Source of the DNA: Plastoroseomonas hellenica
Lineage (GTDB): Bacteria > Pseudomonadota > Alphaproteobacteria > Acetobacterales > Acetobacteraceae
Assembly: GCF_018129085.1 (NCBI RefSeq)
Contig: NZ_JAAGBB010000031.1
Span: forward strand, 1-64,000
Length of the DNA: 64,000 nt
Direction: 5' to 3'
Shown here: positions 44,607-54,701 of the stretch, in pieces
Numbering within the stretch: the first letter of the stretch is position 1
Layout of the letters: each line of letters starts with the position of its first letter
The notes under the pieces: generated by a model
What the model saw: only the letters and a program-made list of their open reading frames with translations
The model's database searches: none
Told to the model about the DNA's origin: nothing
Position numbers and translations under genes: made by a program

Positions 44607-44942
44607 ATGGCCGATACGCCGAGTGCGGATGATGCCCGCAAGGATCTCGAAAAGCAGATAGCTGACCTCAAAAAGGAGGTTGCAGCGCTGAGCAAGCAGT
44701 TCTCTGCGCGCGGCGAACGACTATACGATGATCTCCGCGACAGTACAGAAGATGGGTATGAAGCTGTCGCCGGCCGCGCGCGCAGCGCCGCCAAGCACAT
44801 TCGTGAACAAGCCCAGGCGGTGTCGGGCGCCATGAGGGAGAACCCCGGCACGACAGCGACGGTGCTGTCTTCAGCGGGGCTCGTGGGGTTCTTGGTGGGG
44901 CTCTTCGTCGGTCAACTCCTCAGCGATAACCACCGTCGGTAA
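44607..44942 (+). CDS. DUF883 family (ElaB/YqjD-like) membrane-anchored protein
   Basis: A 111-residue DUF883 protein. A long amphipathic helix (residues about 10-80) is followed by a Gly-rich C-terminal membrane anchor (GLVGFLVGLFVGQLL). In E. coli the relatives ElaB and YqjD are stress-induced inner-membrane proteins that bind ribosomes. An AGGAG box precedes ATG 44607 and a TTGACG lies about 30 bp further upstream. No operon partner. Confidence 0.85.
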   Translation: MADTPSADDARKDLEKQIADLKKEVAALSKQFSARGERLYDDLRDSTEDGYEAVAGRARSAAKHIREQAQAVSGAMRENPGTTATVLSSAGLVGFLVGLFVGQLLSDNHRR

Positions 44943-45659
44943 CCCGCGGCGGCCGAGCAGAGCTACCGGCCAGGGCAACCCGGCCGGTCCAAGGAGCGCA
45001 GGGACCGCGAGTGCGCCGCTAAAACACCGACGACCGCCGACGGTGATGCCGCTTGGGCCAAGTGGCGCACGGAGCGGCTTCGGGGACTTTGTGGCGGCTT
45101 GTAGACGACGCGCTCTTGGGCCGGAGCGATCGAAGGCCAGTATCCTCATATCGGGCGCGATCGCCAGCCGCCCGCCCGGTACGAGCCGCGTCGCGAGCTG
45201 CTGCGGACAGCTGAGGTCGGCGAATGGGGCGGCCCGAGGTATATGTACGGAGGTGCGGCAATATGCCGCAAACTGGTCGGGCGCGTCTGCGGCCTCGCGC
45301 TGGAGGGGCGCCGTGGAGCGCAAAGACCTCCTCGCGTCCCGGGCACAATGACTCACGTCGTAGACGTTTGGCTGAATGAAGGCCGACTACCGGTGTGGGC
45401 GAAGCGCTGACGGAAGCGGCTGCTTCAGGTGAGGCAACCCCGCGGCGCGCCCACGATCGGTCCGGGGCGGAAGCGGTGTGCCCTAGGCCGTGAACCCATA
45501 AATTCGCCGGGCGGACGGCTTGGGAGGTCTGCTATGTCCCGATAGCCGATATATTGTTGCACACGACGCTATTGGCCAAAGTCGGAAGTCGGCGTCAGGT
45601 CGGGCCACTTTCCGCTTAGAGTTCGCCTGCGGGCGTCTTCTGGTTTCATCCGCGCTGTC
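44943..45659 (+). other. Long non-coding stretch between the DUF883 and DUF1349 genes
   Basis: Open frames on both strands lack protein-like patterns. No insertion sequence, tRNA or terminator with a T-run was seen. Confidence 0.45.
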
Positions 45660-46235
45660 TCAGCTGAGATCGTGCAGTTCTTTGCCTAAAGGCGCGCCTA
45701 GGCTGAAGTCCGAGAAGCCGACGCTCAGACCGCTGCGCTGGGGCGTGCAGGCCATCGGCCCGACGAGATAGGAAGTGGCCACGGGAAACGGCGCCAAGCG
45801 AACGAGCGGCCAGAGCTTGCCGTCAGCAGAGACCTGCAAACGAAGAACGCCCCGGGCAACGGTGGCGCGCATCCAGAAATCCCGATGATCGTTCTCATAG
45901 GGACTTGTCGCCCAGTCCGATTGTCCATTGGTCAAGACGCTGCTCAGCATGGCCCGGCCATCGGAAAGCTCGACACCCGCCTTGACCCAGCGCGTCTCGT
46001 CAACACGCACCATGATGCCGGCCTGGTCATAAAGTTTGGTGTATTCCCCACGAATGCGCAGTTGCGCGGTGAAGGCGTCGGCCGTGGTCACTCCCAGGAA
46101 ATGGCCGTTGTCGCGCTTGAAGCCGTACAGCGTCTCCTGCCAGAAATCTGTGCCCTGATCCGTGACCATCTCCAAGTAGCCATTGTCTTGCAGGGACCAG
46201 CTAGTTGGTTCGTTCAGCCACGTTCCGTTCTTCAT
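45660..46235 (-). CDS. DUF1349 domain protein (concanavalin-like fold)
   Basis: A 191-residue DUF1349 protein. The start at ATG 46235 is preceded by AGAGG at 8 nt and fits the family, whose members begin with a short N-W-L-N-E-P-like strand (here GTWLNEPTSW). Typical blocks are DFWQETLYGF, DQAGIMVRVDETRWVKAGVE and DFWMRATV. The fold is a beta sandwich related to carbohydrate-binding lectins. A further 36 upstream codons to 46343 are open but do not match the family. Function unknown; intracellular, as no signal peptide is visible. Confidence 0.83.
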   Translation of the reverse strand: MKNGTWLNEPTSWSLQDNGYLEMVTDQGTDFWQETLYGFKRDNGHFLGVTTADAFTAQLRIRGEYTKLYDQAGIMVRVDETRWVKAGVELSDGRAMLSSVLTNGQSDWATSPYENDHRDFWMRATVARGVLRLQVSADGKLWPLVRLAPFPVATSYLVGPMACTPQRSGLSVGFSDFSLGAPLGKELHDLS

Positions 46236-46444
46236 CCCCAAAGCCTCTATTTGTGCCGCAACCCTAGGTGCGTCTACCGGTGTTGGGCCGCCAAGCGATT
46301 GCTGCCAGGTTGAAGCAGGCTTGATCCCGGGTTCTGCCGTCAAGGCGCGACGTAGCGCCTCTGTCTAGCGTTGGATGCGCGCAACCCAATATCGACTGGC
46401 AGCCTGCCGCACTGGCCGAGGCGCCGGCGAGCCTGCCCACCAGG

Positions 46445-47475
46445 GTGAATGGCCTCGGCGAGCGGCTCCTCGCCGAGGACGCCGTCCTGATCTCCCCCCT
46501 CAGCCTGCTCGACGCGGTGGCGCTGCTGGCCCTCGGGGCGCGCGGCGAGGCGCTGCGGCAGATGAACGGCCTCCTCGGGTCCGACCACCGCGCCGCCTAT
46601 GCCGCGCTGCATGCGCAGTTGGCGGGCGCGACGGCGCTGCGCCGGGCGAGCGGCGCCTGGCTGGCGGGCGGGGAGGCGCCGATGCCGGACTACCGGGCGG
46701 CGCTGACGGCGCTCGGCGCCGAGATCCAGTCGGTCGATTTCCGCGATCCAGGCGCGGTCAGGCTGATCAATGCCTGGGTGGCGGCGCGGACCGGCAACCT
46801 GATCCCCTCCCTGCTCGACCGCCTGCCGGCGAACACGGCCCTGGTGCTCACCGCCGCCCTGCATTTCGCCGCGACATGGCAGCAGACCTTCGATCCCGCC
46901 GCCACCCGGACGGGGCCGTTCCGCCGCGCCGGCGGCGGCACCGCCGAGGCGCGCTTCATGACCGGCGTGGTGACCGCGCGCTTCGCGCGGGGGGAGGACA
47001 TCCACGCCGTGCGCCTGCGCTACACGACGCGGGATTTCGAGCTGCTCCTGCTGGCGCCGCGGCCCGAGGGCAACCCGTCCGCCGTCAGGACCCTGGTCGG
47101 CCAGGGCAAGATCCTGGAGACGCTCTCCGCCCTGCGCTTCGCGGAGGATCAGGTCGGCGTGACGCTGCCGAAATTCGAAGCCAGCCACGGCGGCGAGCTG
47201 CTCCCCGCGCTCCGGCGCATCACGCCGGCCTTCGACGCCAGCTACACCGGCATCACCGGGCGCGGCGTCGTGGTCAGCGAGGTGCGCCAGAAGGCCGTGC
47301 TCAAGGTGGATGAGCGAGGCACCGAAGCGGCCGCGGCGACGGCGATCATCGCGCAGTGGGGCATCTCGATGCGGCCGGTCTTCCACGCCGATGCCCCCTC
47401 CTTGCCGTCGTGCTGCATGTCCCAACCGGGCTGCACATCGTCTCCGCCCTGATCAACCTGCCGCGGTCGGCGTGA
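46445..47475 (+). CDS. Serpin-family protease inhibitor, frameshifted at the C terminus
   Basis: A serpin of about 340 residues. Recognisable blocks are VLISPLSLLDAVALLALGAR, INAWVAARTGNLI, the TAALHFAATWQ strand, and the hinge of the reactive loop, KVDERGTEAAAATA. Around 47397-47402 the frame is broken: the annotated frame ends with a nonsense tail at 47452, while a one-base shift restores the expected final strands (LAVVLHVPTGLHIV) and stops at TGA 47473-47475. No signal peptide follows from GTG 46445; upstream codons are open back to a Cys, and a lipoprotein leader may have been lost. If the frameshift is real the protein is probably inactive; if it is a sequencing error the serpin is intact. 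Confidence 0.75.
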
Positions 47476-47549
47476 TGCGCCTCGCGCGCCGGTGCATGGC
47501 CGCCGCCAGGATGATAAGCAGCAGCATGACCCACTTTGCAGGAGGCCTC

Positions 47550-47861
47550 ATGGCGTCACGCCGTCTTCTCCTAATCCTCGGCCTGCTCAGCGTCGCCCGG
47601 GGCGCGGAGGCCTGCGCCGTCGCGACGACCATCCGCGTCGAGAATGGCGCCAGCGAGGTGGTTCGCACGCTTCAGGTTCTGTCGCCTTCTCCGGGATCGA
47701 ACCAAGCGCCGCAAGGTGGCGCCGCGCCGGGGCAAGCAGTGTCGATCACGCTGCCATCCTGCATCGGCGTCTACGGTCTGCGCGCGACCTTCGCCAGCGG
47801 CCGCGCCGTAGATCACCCAAACCTCGACGCCCGGACAATCCGGGGTCTCGTCCTGCGGTGA
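47550..47861 (+). CDS. Small secreted hypothetical protein
   Basis: A 103-residue protein with a signal peptide (SRRLLLILGLLSVARGAEA). The mature part has two cysteines (ACAVATTIRV and LPSCIGVYGLRATF), suggesting a disulfide-linked periplasmic beta domain. The start is set at ATG 47550, where AGGAGG lies 4 nt upstream; an earlier ATG 47526 is less likely. No family recognised. It follows the serpin by 74 bp on the same strand. Confidence 0.65.
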   Translation: MASRRLLLILGLLSVARGAEACAVATTIRVENGASEVVRTLQVLSPSPGSNQAPQGGAAPGQAVSITLPSCIGVYGLRATFASGRAVDHPNLDARTIRGLVLR

Positions 47862-48453
47862 CGATCGCCGCAGGGTGCAGCATTGCGGGTTCCTGGATAT
47901 TCCTGCCGCGCAAGCGCCCTTCGGAATCTCGATGGATTTGGCATCTCTCGTCGCCACCAGGAACTCGCCTACGGCGATGGCCAGGTGCGGTCCGGTGCAC
48001 ACCTACGCACTATGGGCGCCATCCACACGCTCGGCTTGGCAACCATACGTCTGACCACCGCGGCCATCTTCACGACGACCACTTCCTTCATGGCCGCTAC
48101 GCATCGCGAGATGGCATCGCCACCTGCATTGCCGCGGTCGCGACGATCTCGGCCGGCACCGTCGTGGAGCCGTCGAACCCGCCCTTCTCGCCACGGGAGC
48201 ACGACCATGACGTCGCTGCTGAAAGGGCAATGGCCAACAGTGGACCTGTGGCCTTGGTGCTGGAACGTCGGTCAGGACTGCTCCGTTCGGCTCCCCAAAA
48301 CAGCCCGCGCCAACTCGTGCGGCCAGCCGAACTCCGCCGGTGGCGGTGCGAATGTCACGGGCTGGCGGAAAGTTACGAACGCAGCGTACGCTAGCGCGTC
48401 GTTCAATCTGACGCCTTCAGAGCCAGTGTTGAGCCCGCGGGGAGGAGATCGCC
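47862..48453 (+). other. Stretch with ambiguous open frames only
   Basis: All three plus frames and two minus frames are partly open because of the GC content, but none shows a domain, a signal peptide or a strong ribosome binding site. GGAGG lies just before ATG 48454 and belongs to ald. Confidence 0.45.
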
Positions 48454-49560
48454 ATGCGCATTGGCGTGCCAAAGGAAGTCAAGATCCACGAGTACCGCGT
48501 TGGGCTCGTGCCAGGATCTGTTCGGGAGCTTGTCCTGCACGGTCACGAGTTGCTGGTCGAGACCGGCGCCGGCGCGGCGATCGGTTTCCCTGACGAGGCC
48601 TATGCCGCCGCAGGTGCGCGCATCGCCCCGGATGCCGCATCAGTCTTTGCTGAAGCCGAGCTTGTCGTGAAGGTCAAGGAGCCGCAGCGCGATGAATGGG
48701 CGCGGCTCAGGCCGGGGCAGGTTCTTTTCACATACCTTCATCTCGCCCCGGACCCCGAGCAGACCAAGGGGCTGATGGAATCCGGCGTGACCGCCATCGC
48801 CTACGAGACGGTGACGAACGCTCAAGGCGGGTTGCCGCTGCTAGCGCCCATGAGCGAGGTTGCGGGCCGCATGGCTGTACAGGTCGGCGCCCGTTGCCTC
48901 GAGAAGGAGGTCGGTGGCGCCGGCATCCTGCTCTCGGGTGTACCGGGTGTGCCCTCGGGGCGCGTGGCCATTATCGGCGGCGGGGTGGTGGGATCGAACG
49001 CGGCGCGCATCGCGCACGGCATGCGCGCGCAAGTCACGGTGCTCGACCGCAATCCGCGTGCCCTTGAGGCGCTCGACGTCGAGTTCAATGGCATGGTGGA
49101 CACGCTCTTTGCGACGCGCGACGCGGTGGAACGAGCAGTGCTGGAGGCCGACCTCGTCATTGGCGCCGTGCTGGTGCCCGGTGCGGCAGCGCCGAAGCTG
49201 GTGACGCGGGCGACGGTCGCGCGCATGCGCCCAGGCAGCGTCCTGGTCGATGTCGCGATCGACCAGGGTGGCTGCTTTGAGACATCGCGCCCCACCACGC
49301 ACGCGGACCCGACTTACGTCGCGGACGGCGTGGTGCACTACTGCGTCACCAACATGCCGGGCGCAGTCGCGCGCACTTCGGCGGTTGCGCTCAACAATGC
49401 GACGCTGCCATTTACGGTCGACATTGCCGAGAAGGGTTGGCAGCGCGCAGCGGCGGAGAACCCGCACCTAGCCGCGGGCGTCAATGTACATGCCGGAGCG
49501 GTGACGCATCCCGCCGTCGCAAAGGCCCTGGGCCTGCCGCTGGCGGAGTTGCCGCGATGA
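48454..49560 (+). CDS. ald: Alanine dehydrogenase
   Basis: A 368-residue NAD-dependent alanine dehydrogenase that interconverts L-alanine with pyruvate and ammonia. Lys75 (VKVKEP) and His96 (FTYLHLAPD) match the pyruvate-binding Lys and catalytic His of characterised enzymes. The NAD-binding loop is [13 protein letters not shown], and [18 protein letters not shown] is the conserved Asp-containing block. Length is typical. Its TGA overlaps the ATG of a TctC-type gene (ATGA), an uncommon pairing that suggests catabolism of an imported amino or keto acid. Confidence 0.95.
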   Translation: MRIGVPKEVKIHEYRVGLVPGSVRELVLHGHELLVETGAGAAIGFPDEAYAAAGARIAPDAASVFAEAELVVKVKEPQRDEWARLRPGQVLFTYLHLAPDPEQTKGLMESGVTAIAYETVTNAQGGLPLLAPMSEVAGRMAVQVGARCLEKEVGGAGILLSGVPGVPSGRVAIIGGGVVGSNAARIAHGMRAQVTVLDRNPRALEALDVEFNGMVDTLFATRDAVERAVLEADLVIGAVLVPGAAAPKLVTRATVARMRPGSVLVDVAIDQGGCFETSRPTTHADPTYVADGVVHYCVTNMPGAVARTSAVALNNATLPFTVDIAEKGWQRAAAENPHLAAGVNVHAGAVTHPAVAKALGLPLAELPR

Positions 49561-50564
49561 AGCCGACATACCGCATCGGAGCGCCGCACCGCCGTGACTT
49601 GTTGAAGGCAGCCTTTTCATCGGCTGCGCTCGGATTGGTCGCCGGAGCTGCTTCGGCGCAGCAGACGTGGCCAGCTCGCCCGATCCGCTGGATCCTGGGC
49701 TTTGCGCCTGGCGGCGCGGGCGACATCACCGCTCGGCTCCTCGCGCCGCGGCTGCACAACCTGCTGGGTCAACCCGTCCTTATCGAGAATCGGCCGAGTG
49801 CCGGCGGGATCGTCGCAGCGGAGGCTGTCGCCCGAGCCGAACCCGACGGCCATGTCCTCTTGCTCGTGACCAGCACGTCACCAACGGCAGCAGCCTTCTA
49901 CCGAGCCCTACCATTCGACACCGAACGCGACTTTGCTCCGGTCGGGATGATTTCGACCTTTGGGCATGCCCTGCTGGCCGCGGCCACCTCGCCGTGGCGC
50001 AACCTGGCTGAGGTCATCGCTGCCGCGAAAGCGCGACCTGGCTCGGTGAACCTCGGCTCCATCTCGGTTGGCACAGCGCAGCACTTCGCGGCCGAACGCT
50101 TCAAGCTCATGGCGGGGATCCGCGCGGAGACGATCACCTACCGCTCGACACCTGACTTATTGAACGCAATCGCCACCGGTGACGTGCATCTCGGCTTCGA
50201 GACGCTACCGCCCGTGATCGGACAAATCGGCCCGGGAGGACGGGTGAAGGCGCTTGCCATCTCATCGGAGGAGCGCTTCCCCGCCCTCATGGAGATTCCA
50301 ACCGTGACGGAGGCGGGTTTGCCTGGATACGTGGCCGAGTCCTGGAACGGTATTCAGGCGCCGGCGCGCACGCCGGGCGCCGTCGTTGAGCGGCTGAATC
50401 GAGAGCTGAACCATTTACTCGCACTACCGGATGTCCGTGACCGTCTGCTGACCCTTGGACTGGTGCCACAGCCCAGCGATCCGCGCGCGCTACAGGAGCG
50501 TCTGTCGCGCGAGACCGCGATTTATCGCCGCGTAATGGAGGAAGCAGGAATCGCGCAACAGTAG
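49557..50564 (+). CDS. Bug/TctC-family solute-binding protein coupled to ald
   Basis: A 335-residue periplasmic receptor. It has a twin-arginine-like signal (HRRDLLKAAFSSAALGLVAG) ending near ASAQQ, then W-P-A-R-P-I-R and FAPGGAGDITARLLAP, the Bug-family ligand loop. ATG 49557 overlaps the ald stop. The ligand is probably a small carboxylate or amino acid, by association with alanine dehydrogenase. No TctA or TctB gene in the window. Confidence 0.92.
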   Translation: MKPTYRIGAPHRRDLLKAAFSSAALGLVAGAASAQQTWPARPIRWILGFAPGGAGDITARLLAPRLHNLLGQPVLIENRPSAGGIVAAEAVARAEPDGHVLLLVTSTSPTAAAFYRALPFDTERDFAPVGMISTFGHALLAAATSPWRNLAEVIAAAKARPGSVNLGSISVGTAQHFAAERFKLMAGIRAETITYRSTPDLLNAIATGDVHLGFETLPPVIGQIGPGGRVKALAISSEERFPALMEIPTVTEAGLPGYVAESWNGIQAPARTPGAVVERLNRELNHLLALPDVRDRLLTLGLVPQPSDPRALQERLSRETAIYRRVMEEAGIAQQ

Positions 50565-51622
50565 TCCTTCAATCCCGCTGCACTGCCTTCGGGTGCGCAC
50601 TCGTTCTGCCTGGGCGAGCGCTTCCATCATGCCGGTCGCGCCAGCCCATTAAGCCGGCCCCGGGGGCAATCGCCGGTCGACGGCCCAAACCACGCGTGCC
50701 GTCGATGCCTGCCCATGATCGGGCACCTCGGGGCGAGCTCTCCAGTGAGGAAGCGGCGTTGTCGGCTGCCGGCCGCCCGCCCAGCGTCGCCTCAGCTGCA
50801 CGAACCCATTGCAGCACTGGCCCGGCTAATCATGATCCGGCCGCCGCGCGGTAGACCTCGCTGAGATGGCCGAGGCCTCTGGGCACCCGGATCCCGTTGC
50901 AGAGCACGAAACTGACGCGCGCGCGCTTCGCCACGCCAGTTCCGTCGCGAGGCCGAAGCGGGGACGTGATCGCGCACGTGATCCGCCACAATGCCGCCTG
51001 GCCGCCGCGCTGCCATCATCGGCAAAGGTGATCGCATCGCCTGAAGCGGTGGCTGTCCAAAGCGAGAGAGCATGACAGGAGCTGTCCATGATCGCGCGTC
51101 GCACCTCCAACCTCGCGGGGCCTGCCGCCCCATTGGCACCCACCTTGGCGCGGACGGGCTGTGCGGACCGGCCCATACCGCCTCCTCACGGTCATGCGCT
51201 GCGTCATCGCCTGCCTGCGCGCCTTCTTCCGCGCCTCCGGCGGTAGCGTCGGCCAATCCTTCGAGCTTGGCGTCGAACTGCTGCAGCCAATGACCAGCAC
51301 ACAGGCCGAGCACATTGCCATCGCCGCATCGGCGCGAAGGGCTGCTCGACCAGTCGACATCGATCCTGCCCTGCCGATCAGCGGGCCTCGGGCATGAAGC
51401 TGCAGGGCACCGGCCGCTGGCCCGCGCAGCTCGGAGCGGCAGCCGCCGGCTGAGCGCCGGGCGACGCGTGTGCGGTCCGGTGAGAGATCGCGCAGGCCTA
51501 CGCGCTGCCGCATGGCGGCAATACCTGTCGCGGCGCGCCGGAGTGGCCAGCGCAATGCTGGACGGCAGCGATCCGATCGTCCCGGCTGGGACCGAGCCGG
51601 CGGAATTACGCGCGAGCGGGCC
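50565..51622 (+). other. Long stretch without a recognisable gene
   Basis: More than 1 kb with only shadow-like frames. Minus-strand frames near 50830-51310 switch among each other and could be decayed coding sequence, but no family could be named. No repeat pair or insertion-sequence end was found. Confidence 0.4.
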
Positions 51623-51982
51623 TCAGGTTTCTACTTTCGCAGCAGCGCGATCTGCGGCGGTAGCGACTGCGGCGAACGCGACCGCCATGAGGGCTGCACC
51701 AAACAACCAGCCCGATGCGGCTGCACGACGTGTCCGCCAGACCACGCGCGGCAAGCTGGTACAGTCCGGAAGTTCCTGCAGCATCCGCTCGCGGCGCCAA
51801 GCCGGATAGCTGGACGGAATCCGCGCGATGAGGAGCGTGCGCACGGCGTAGCATTCATCAACGGCAAGCCTGTCGGCCTGCACGCGCTTCGCCTCAGGCA
51901 CTGCCTGTAGGAAAAGCAAGCACGCGCAGAACGCGAGCAGGAGCGCGGAACCTTTCGCCAAATTGGAGAGGATCGTTAGCAT
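51623..51982 (-). CDS. Small membrane protein with a periplasmic loop
   Basis: A 119-residue protein with GGAGG 8 nt before ATG 51982. An N-terminal hydrophobic helix (about residues 8-27), a loop with two cysteines (DECYAV and LPDCTSL) and a second helix near residues 88-110 (WLFGAALMAVAFAAVATAA) suggest an inner-membrane hairpin with a disulfide-linked periplasmic loop. No family recognised. It stands alone. Confidence 0.65.
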   Translation of the reverse strand: MLTILSNLAKGSALLLAFCACLLFLQAVPEAKRVQADRLAVDECYAVRTLLIARIPSSYPAWRRERMLQELPDCTSLPRVVWRTRRAAASGWLFGAALMAVAFAAVATAADRAAAKVET

Positions 51983-52548
51983 TTTGCATCCCTCCCTTCC
52001 AGTTCAGTTAACTAACGTGCTTGTTGGCAGTGCGGAAGGCCTCAACTTCGGCTGCGGGTTGACTCGTGCCATCGCTCTCGTCACTTCGCGTGCGTTCCAT
52101 CGTATGAGCAGGAGATCTCTGCAACACGCCCGCATCCCGCCTCCCGGGTTTTGGTGCGCGTTCAGCGACCCCCTGTCTAAGCGGAAGCGGCAGGATGTAG
52201 CCGGCCGTGGCGGAACCCTGATGCGAATCCGTTGCGGCAGTCACATGACGGCAGCGGCGGGGCGGCGACGTCTGGTCCTGGATTCCCAATCATGCGCCCC
52301 ATCGCGACCGCGCTCTGACGATCGCTCACGTGATGGCCCGCCGGCCGGCGATCAACCGAGCATCAGACGACCGCGCCAAGCCGGCACGGAGCAATTGCCT
52401 GTTTGCGCGCGCATTCCTTCCGGAATCGCGGAGGGCTTCCATGAATTCTACAAACGCGTACGCGCGTTTGGAGCCCGTCAACGCAAGGCCGCCTCGACCT
52501 TCGCTCACTGCCGGCTAGCGTCGCGTCACCAGAATCGCGGGATAGGCT
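51983..52548 (+). other. Intergenic region, nothing recognised
   Basis: No convincing coding frame or structured RNA was found. The right end should hold the promoter of the response regulator at 52549. Confidence 0.45.
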
Positions 52549-52965
52549 ATGGAATCGGCACTTCGCGTTCTCGTCCTGGAGGACGAGTGGCTGATCGCGA
52601 CTCAAATCGCGGCAGCATTGGAGCGCAGCGGGCATCGTGTGATTGGGCCGTTTGCTTCGGTGCAGCACGCGGAAGAGACGATCCAGGCCGGAGAACTCGA
52701 CGCTGCTCTTCTCGATGTTCGACTTGCGGAGGGACATAGCTTTGCGGTTGCAGATGCGTGCCTCGAGGCGGGAATCCCGTTTGCATTCGTGACGGGTGTG
52801 GGCAGCGTCGATCTGCCGGTTCTCTTCGCTTCCTGTCCGATCCTGCGGAAGCCATTCTCGGAGGCTGCATTGGTGGCACAGATCCAATCGCTCGCCGGCG
52901 AAGCGCCCAGTCGATCTGCTGCCCCCTGTCAGAACGAGCCGGGCTCAGATGCCAGCGCCAGGTGA
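52549..52965 (+). CDS. Single-domain response regulator (CheY-like receiver)
   Basis: A 138-residue receiver-only protein. Acidic Glu11 and Asp12 (VLEDEW), phosphoacceptor Asp56 (LLDVRLAEG), Thr82 (FVTGVG) and Lys101 (ILRKPF) complete the active site. There is no output domain. Receiver-only proteins of this type act in phosphorelays or by protein contacts. No kinase gene is adjacent. The C-terminal 20 residues are probably disordered. Confidence 0.88.
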   Translation: MESALRVLVLEDEWLIATQIAAALERSGHRVIGPFASVQHAEETIQAGELDAALLDVRLAEGHSFAVADACLEAGIPFAFVTGVGSVDLPVLFASCPILRKPFSEAALVAQIQSLAGEAPSRSAAPCQNEPGSDASAR

Positions 52966-53101
52966 CTGGCAGCCCGCTGACGCTGGGGCGCGTCGCGCGC
53001 GCGGATGTCCTTGCTGTCGTTGCTATACGGTCCAGTGACGCCACCCGCCGCCGGGCTCTGCGCCGATTTATAGTTCGGCGTGCACGCTCCCTGGCCGGCC
53101 G

Positions 53102-53425
53102 GTGCCTGAGCCTAACGGGACGGCGTCACAGCTGGTGAGCAGCGCCAGCTGGGTCCGTACGCCGGCGCTGTTGTCAGGCGTGGACCCGCGCGGTCAGTTC
53201 CCTGACTGGCACGCCTTCTCGGGCAGCGACCGGATCCGCTTCGGCAGCAGCGCGCCGATCGAGAGCAGCTTCGGGGAGACGGCGCTAGAGGTTGGCGCGG
53301 GGATCGCCGCGCGGGTGAACCAGACCACCAGCGTCTATGCGCATGCCGACTACCGCTGGTCGCTCGGCGGCGACAGCCGCCAGACCGCGACGCAAGGCAC
53401 CATCGGCATCCGCTTCAACTGGTAG
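53102..53425 (+). pseudogene. C-terminal beta-barrel fragment of an autotransporter
   Basis: About 107 codons with the final strands of an autotransporter barrel: ALEVGAGIAARVNQTTSVYA, HADYRWSLGGDS and a C-terminal GTIGIRFNW ending in an aromatic residue as outer-membrane proteins do. The passenger and the first strands are missing, and no signal peptide precedes GTG 53102, so it is a remnant. Confidence 0.62.
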
Positions 53426-53613
53426 CCGATGCGGCCAGGCTTGCGCGTCTGTGGCGCGCGAGCCGACCCGCGCACCGACGCGTGCGCGTTCACGCTTGCC
53501 AAGGCGATTGCCATCACCATGACAGATAAACGGGCCGAAGGCGGCGAGCCTCGGCACCGCAGGAAACGCGACGCCTTCAAGATCGCACCCGTCTTCCGGG
53601 AGGCGGCGCTGGT

Positions 53614-53883
53614 GTGTACCAGCTCGTCGAGATCCGCGCTGACGGCTCGCGCGAGCCGCTGCGGATCGAGTTCCCCACGCGGTTCGAAGCCCTCGAAGCG
53701 CGCGAGGCCATGGAGAATCTGAACGCGGTCGCGCGGCTGCGCGAGGTGTTCGGGATGGCGCCGGAGCCTGAGGCCGAGGAAGTGCTGCGTCTCTGGCGCG
53801 TCCTCGGCGAGGTGGACCGGACGTCGGTGCTGGCGATGATGCGGACCGCCGCGTCCCGGCGTGCATGTGACGCCGAGGCCTGA
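53614..53883 (+). CDS. Small hypothetical protein, 89 residues
   Basis: An 89-residue acidic protein starting at GTG 53614, with GGGAGG 10 nt upstream. It opens with a beta-hairpin-like MYQLVEIRADGSREPLRIEF followed by helices (RFEALEAREAMENL and EEVLRLWRVLGEV). No signal peptide. The family is not recognised, but the pattern is clearly that of a folded protein. Confidence 0.6.
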   Translation: MYQLVEIRADGSREPLRIEFPTRFEALEAREAMENLNAVARLREVFGMAPEPEAEEVLRLWRVLGEVDRTSVLAMMRTAASRRACDAEA

Positions 53884-54014
53884 AGCCGCTGGGGGTCACC
53901 GCGCAGGTGCCGCTCGTCGTTGCCGGGATCTCCGCCGAGCAACCCGTGCGGCAAGTCCGACGTTGCCTTGACGGTTGGGCTCATATCGGGCCGTCCAATG
54001 GGAGGAATGAAGCG

Positions 54015-54098
54015 ATGCTGCGTGGTGGTCTGCTCTGGCTGATCGGGATTCCGCTGCCGATCATCCTGCTGCTCTGGCTCTTCGGCGCCTTGAACTGA
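54015..54098 (+). CDS. 27-residue membrane miniprotein
   Basis: ATG 54015 has GGAGG 9 nt upstream. The product is a single hydrophobic helix, GGLLWLIGIPLPIILLLW, with a short N-terminal basic start and a Gly-Ala-Leu-Asn end. Its size and composition fit the small single-helix membrane proteins common in alphaproteobacteria. An upstream in-frame extension to 53907 is less convincing. Confidence 0.5.
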   Translation: MLRGGLLWLIGIPLPIILLLWLFGALN

Positions 54099-54701
54099 TC
54101 TGCGGCGCGCGGCGCGGAAGCCTGTCAAGGCGCCAAGCCAAATCCTGCGCGCAGTTCCTATAGCCGCGCCACTTTCATTCACTGTCTCAGTCTCTACGCT
54201 TTGGCCACTTTCCAGCGACGGCTTCCTCGGACTTGGGCTGCGCCGAGGAAGCGCCGGAAAGCAGCCTCATTGAATCCTGAGGCATCACGGCGTGCATCGG
54301 CACGCGTTTCGGCATGGTGGCCCTGGGTTGTGGAACCATCTGCATAGGCCGTCGTCGGCGAAGTGCGATCGCCGCTTGAGATGATCGCGGGATCGCGGCC
54401 ATCTGGGCGGTAACGCGCGGAATGCCAGGCGTTTCGGATGCTGCCACCACCTGCCGCTCGGGGAACGCTGGATTGGGCGAGGCTGCGCCGGCGACGCCGC
54501 GTTTCCACTTGCTGCAATTCTGAGAAGCGGTCCTGCGAGATGCGATCCGTAGCGTCACCATGATGGTGACTTCGTAGGCTTTTCCTGGGCTGATTTACCT
54601 GGGCATTCTTCTGGGCGACTCTCTGTCGTCCCGACCGGTTCGGCTGGGCGTTTCCCACCTCACTGCGAGATTCGTATCGAGGGCCTGATGAGCCGGCACA
54701 C
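54099..54701 (+). other. Intergenic region before the MFS gene
   Basis: A minus-strand frame at 54187-54561 is open but of unusual composition and without a ribosome binding site; it was not accepted. Nothing else recognised. Confidence 0.4.

Noticed and set aside
47883-48593. A 236-codon plus-strand frame overlapping ald
   Set aside because: It overlaps the well-supported ald gene in another frame and has no recognisable domain.
54187-54561. A 124-codon minus-strand frame upstream of the MFS gene
   Set aside because: Low-complexity composition, no ribosome binding site and no fold; a decayed gene or chance frame is as likely.
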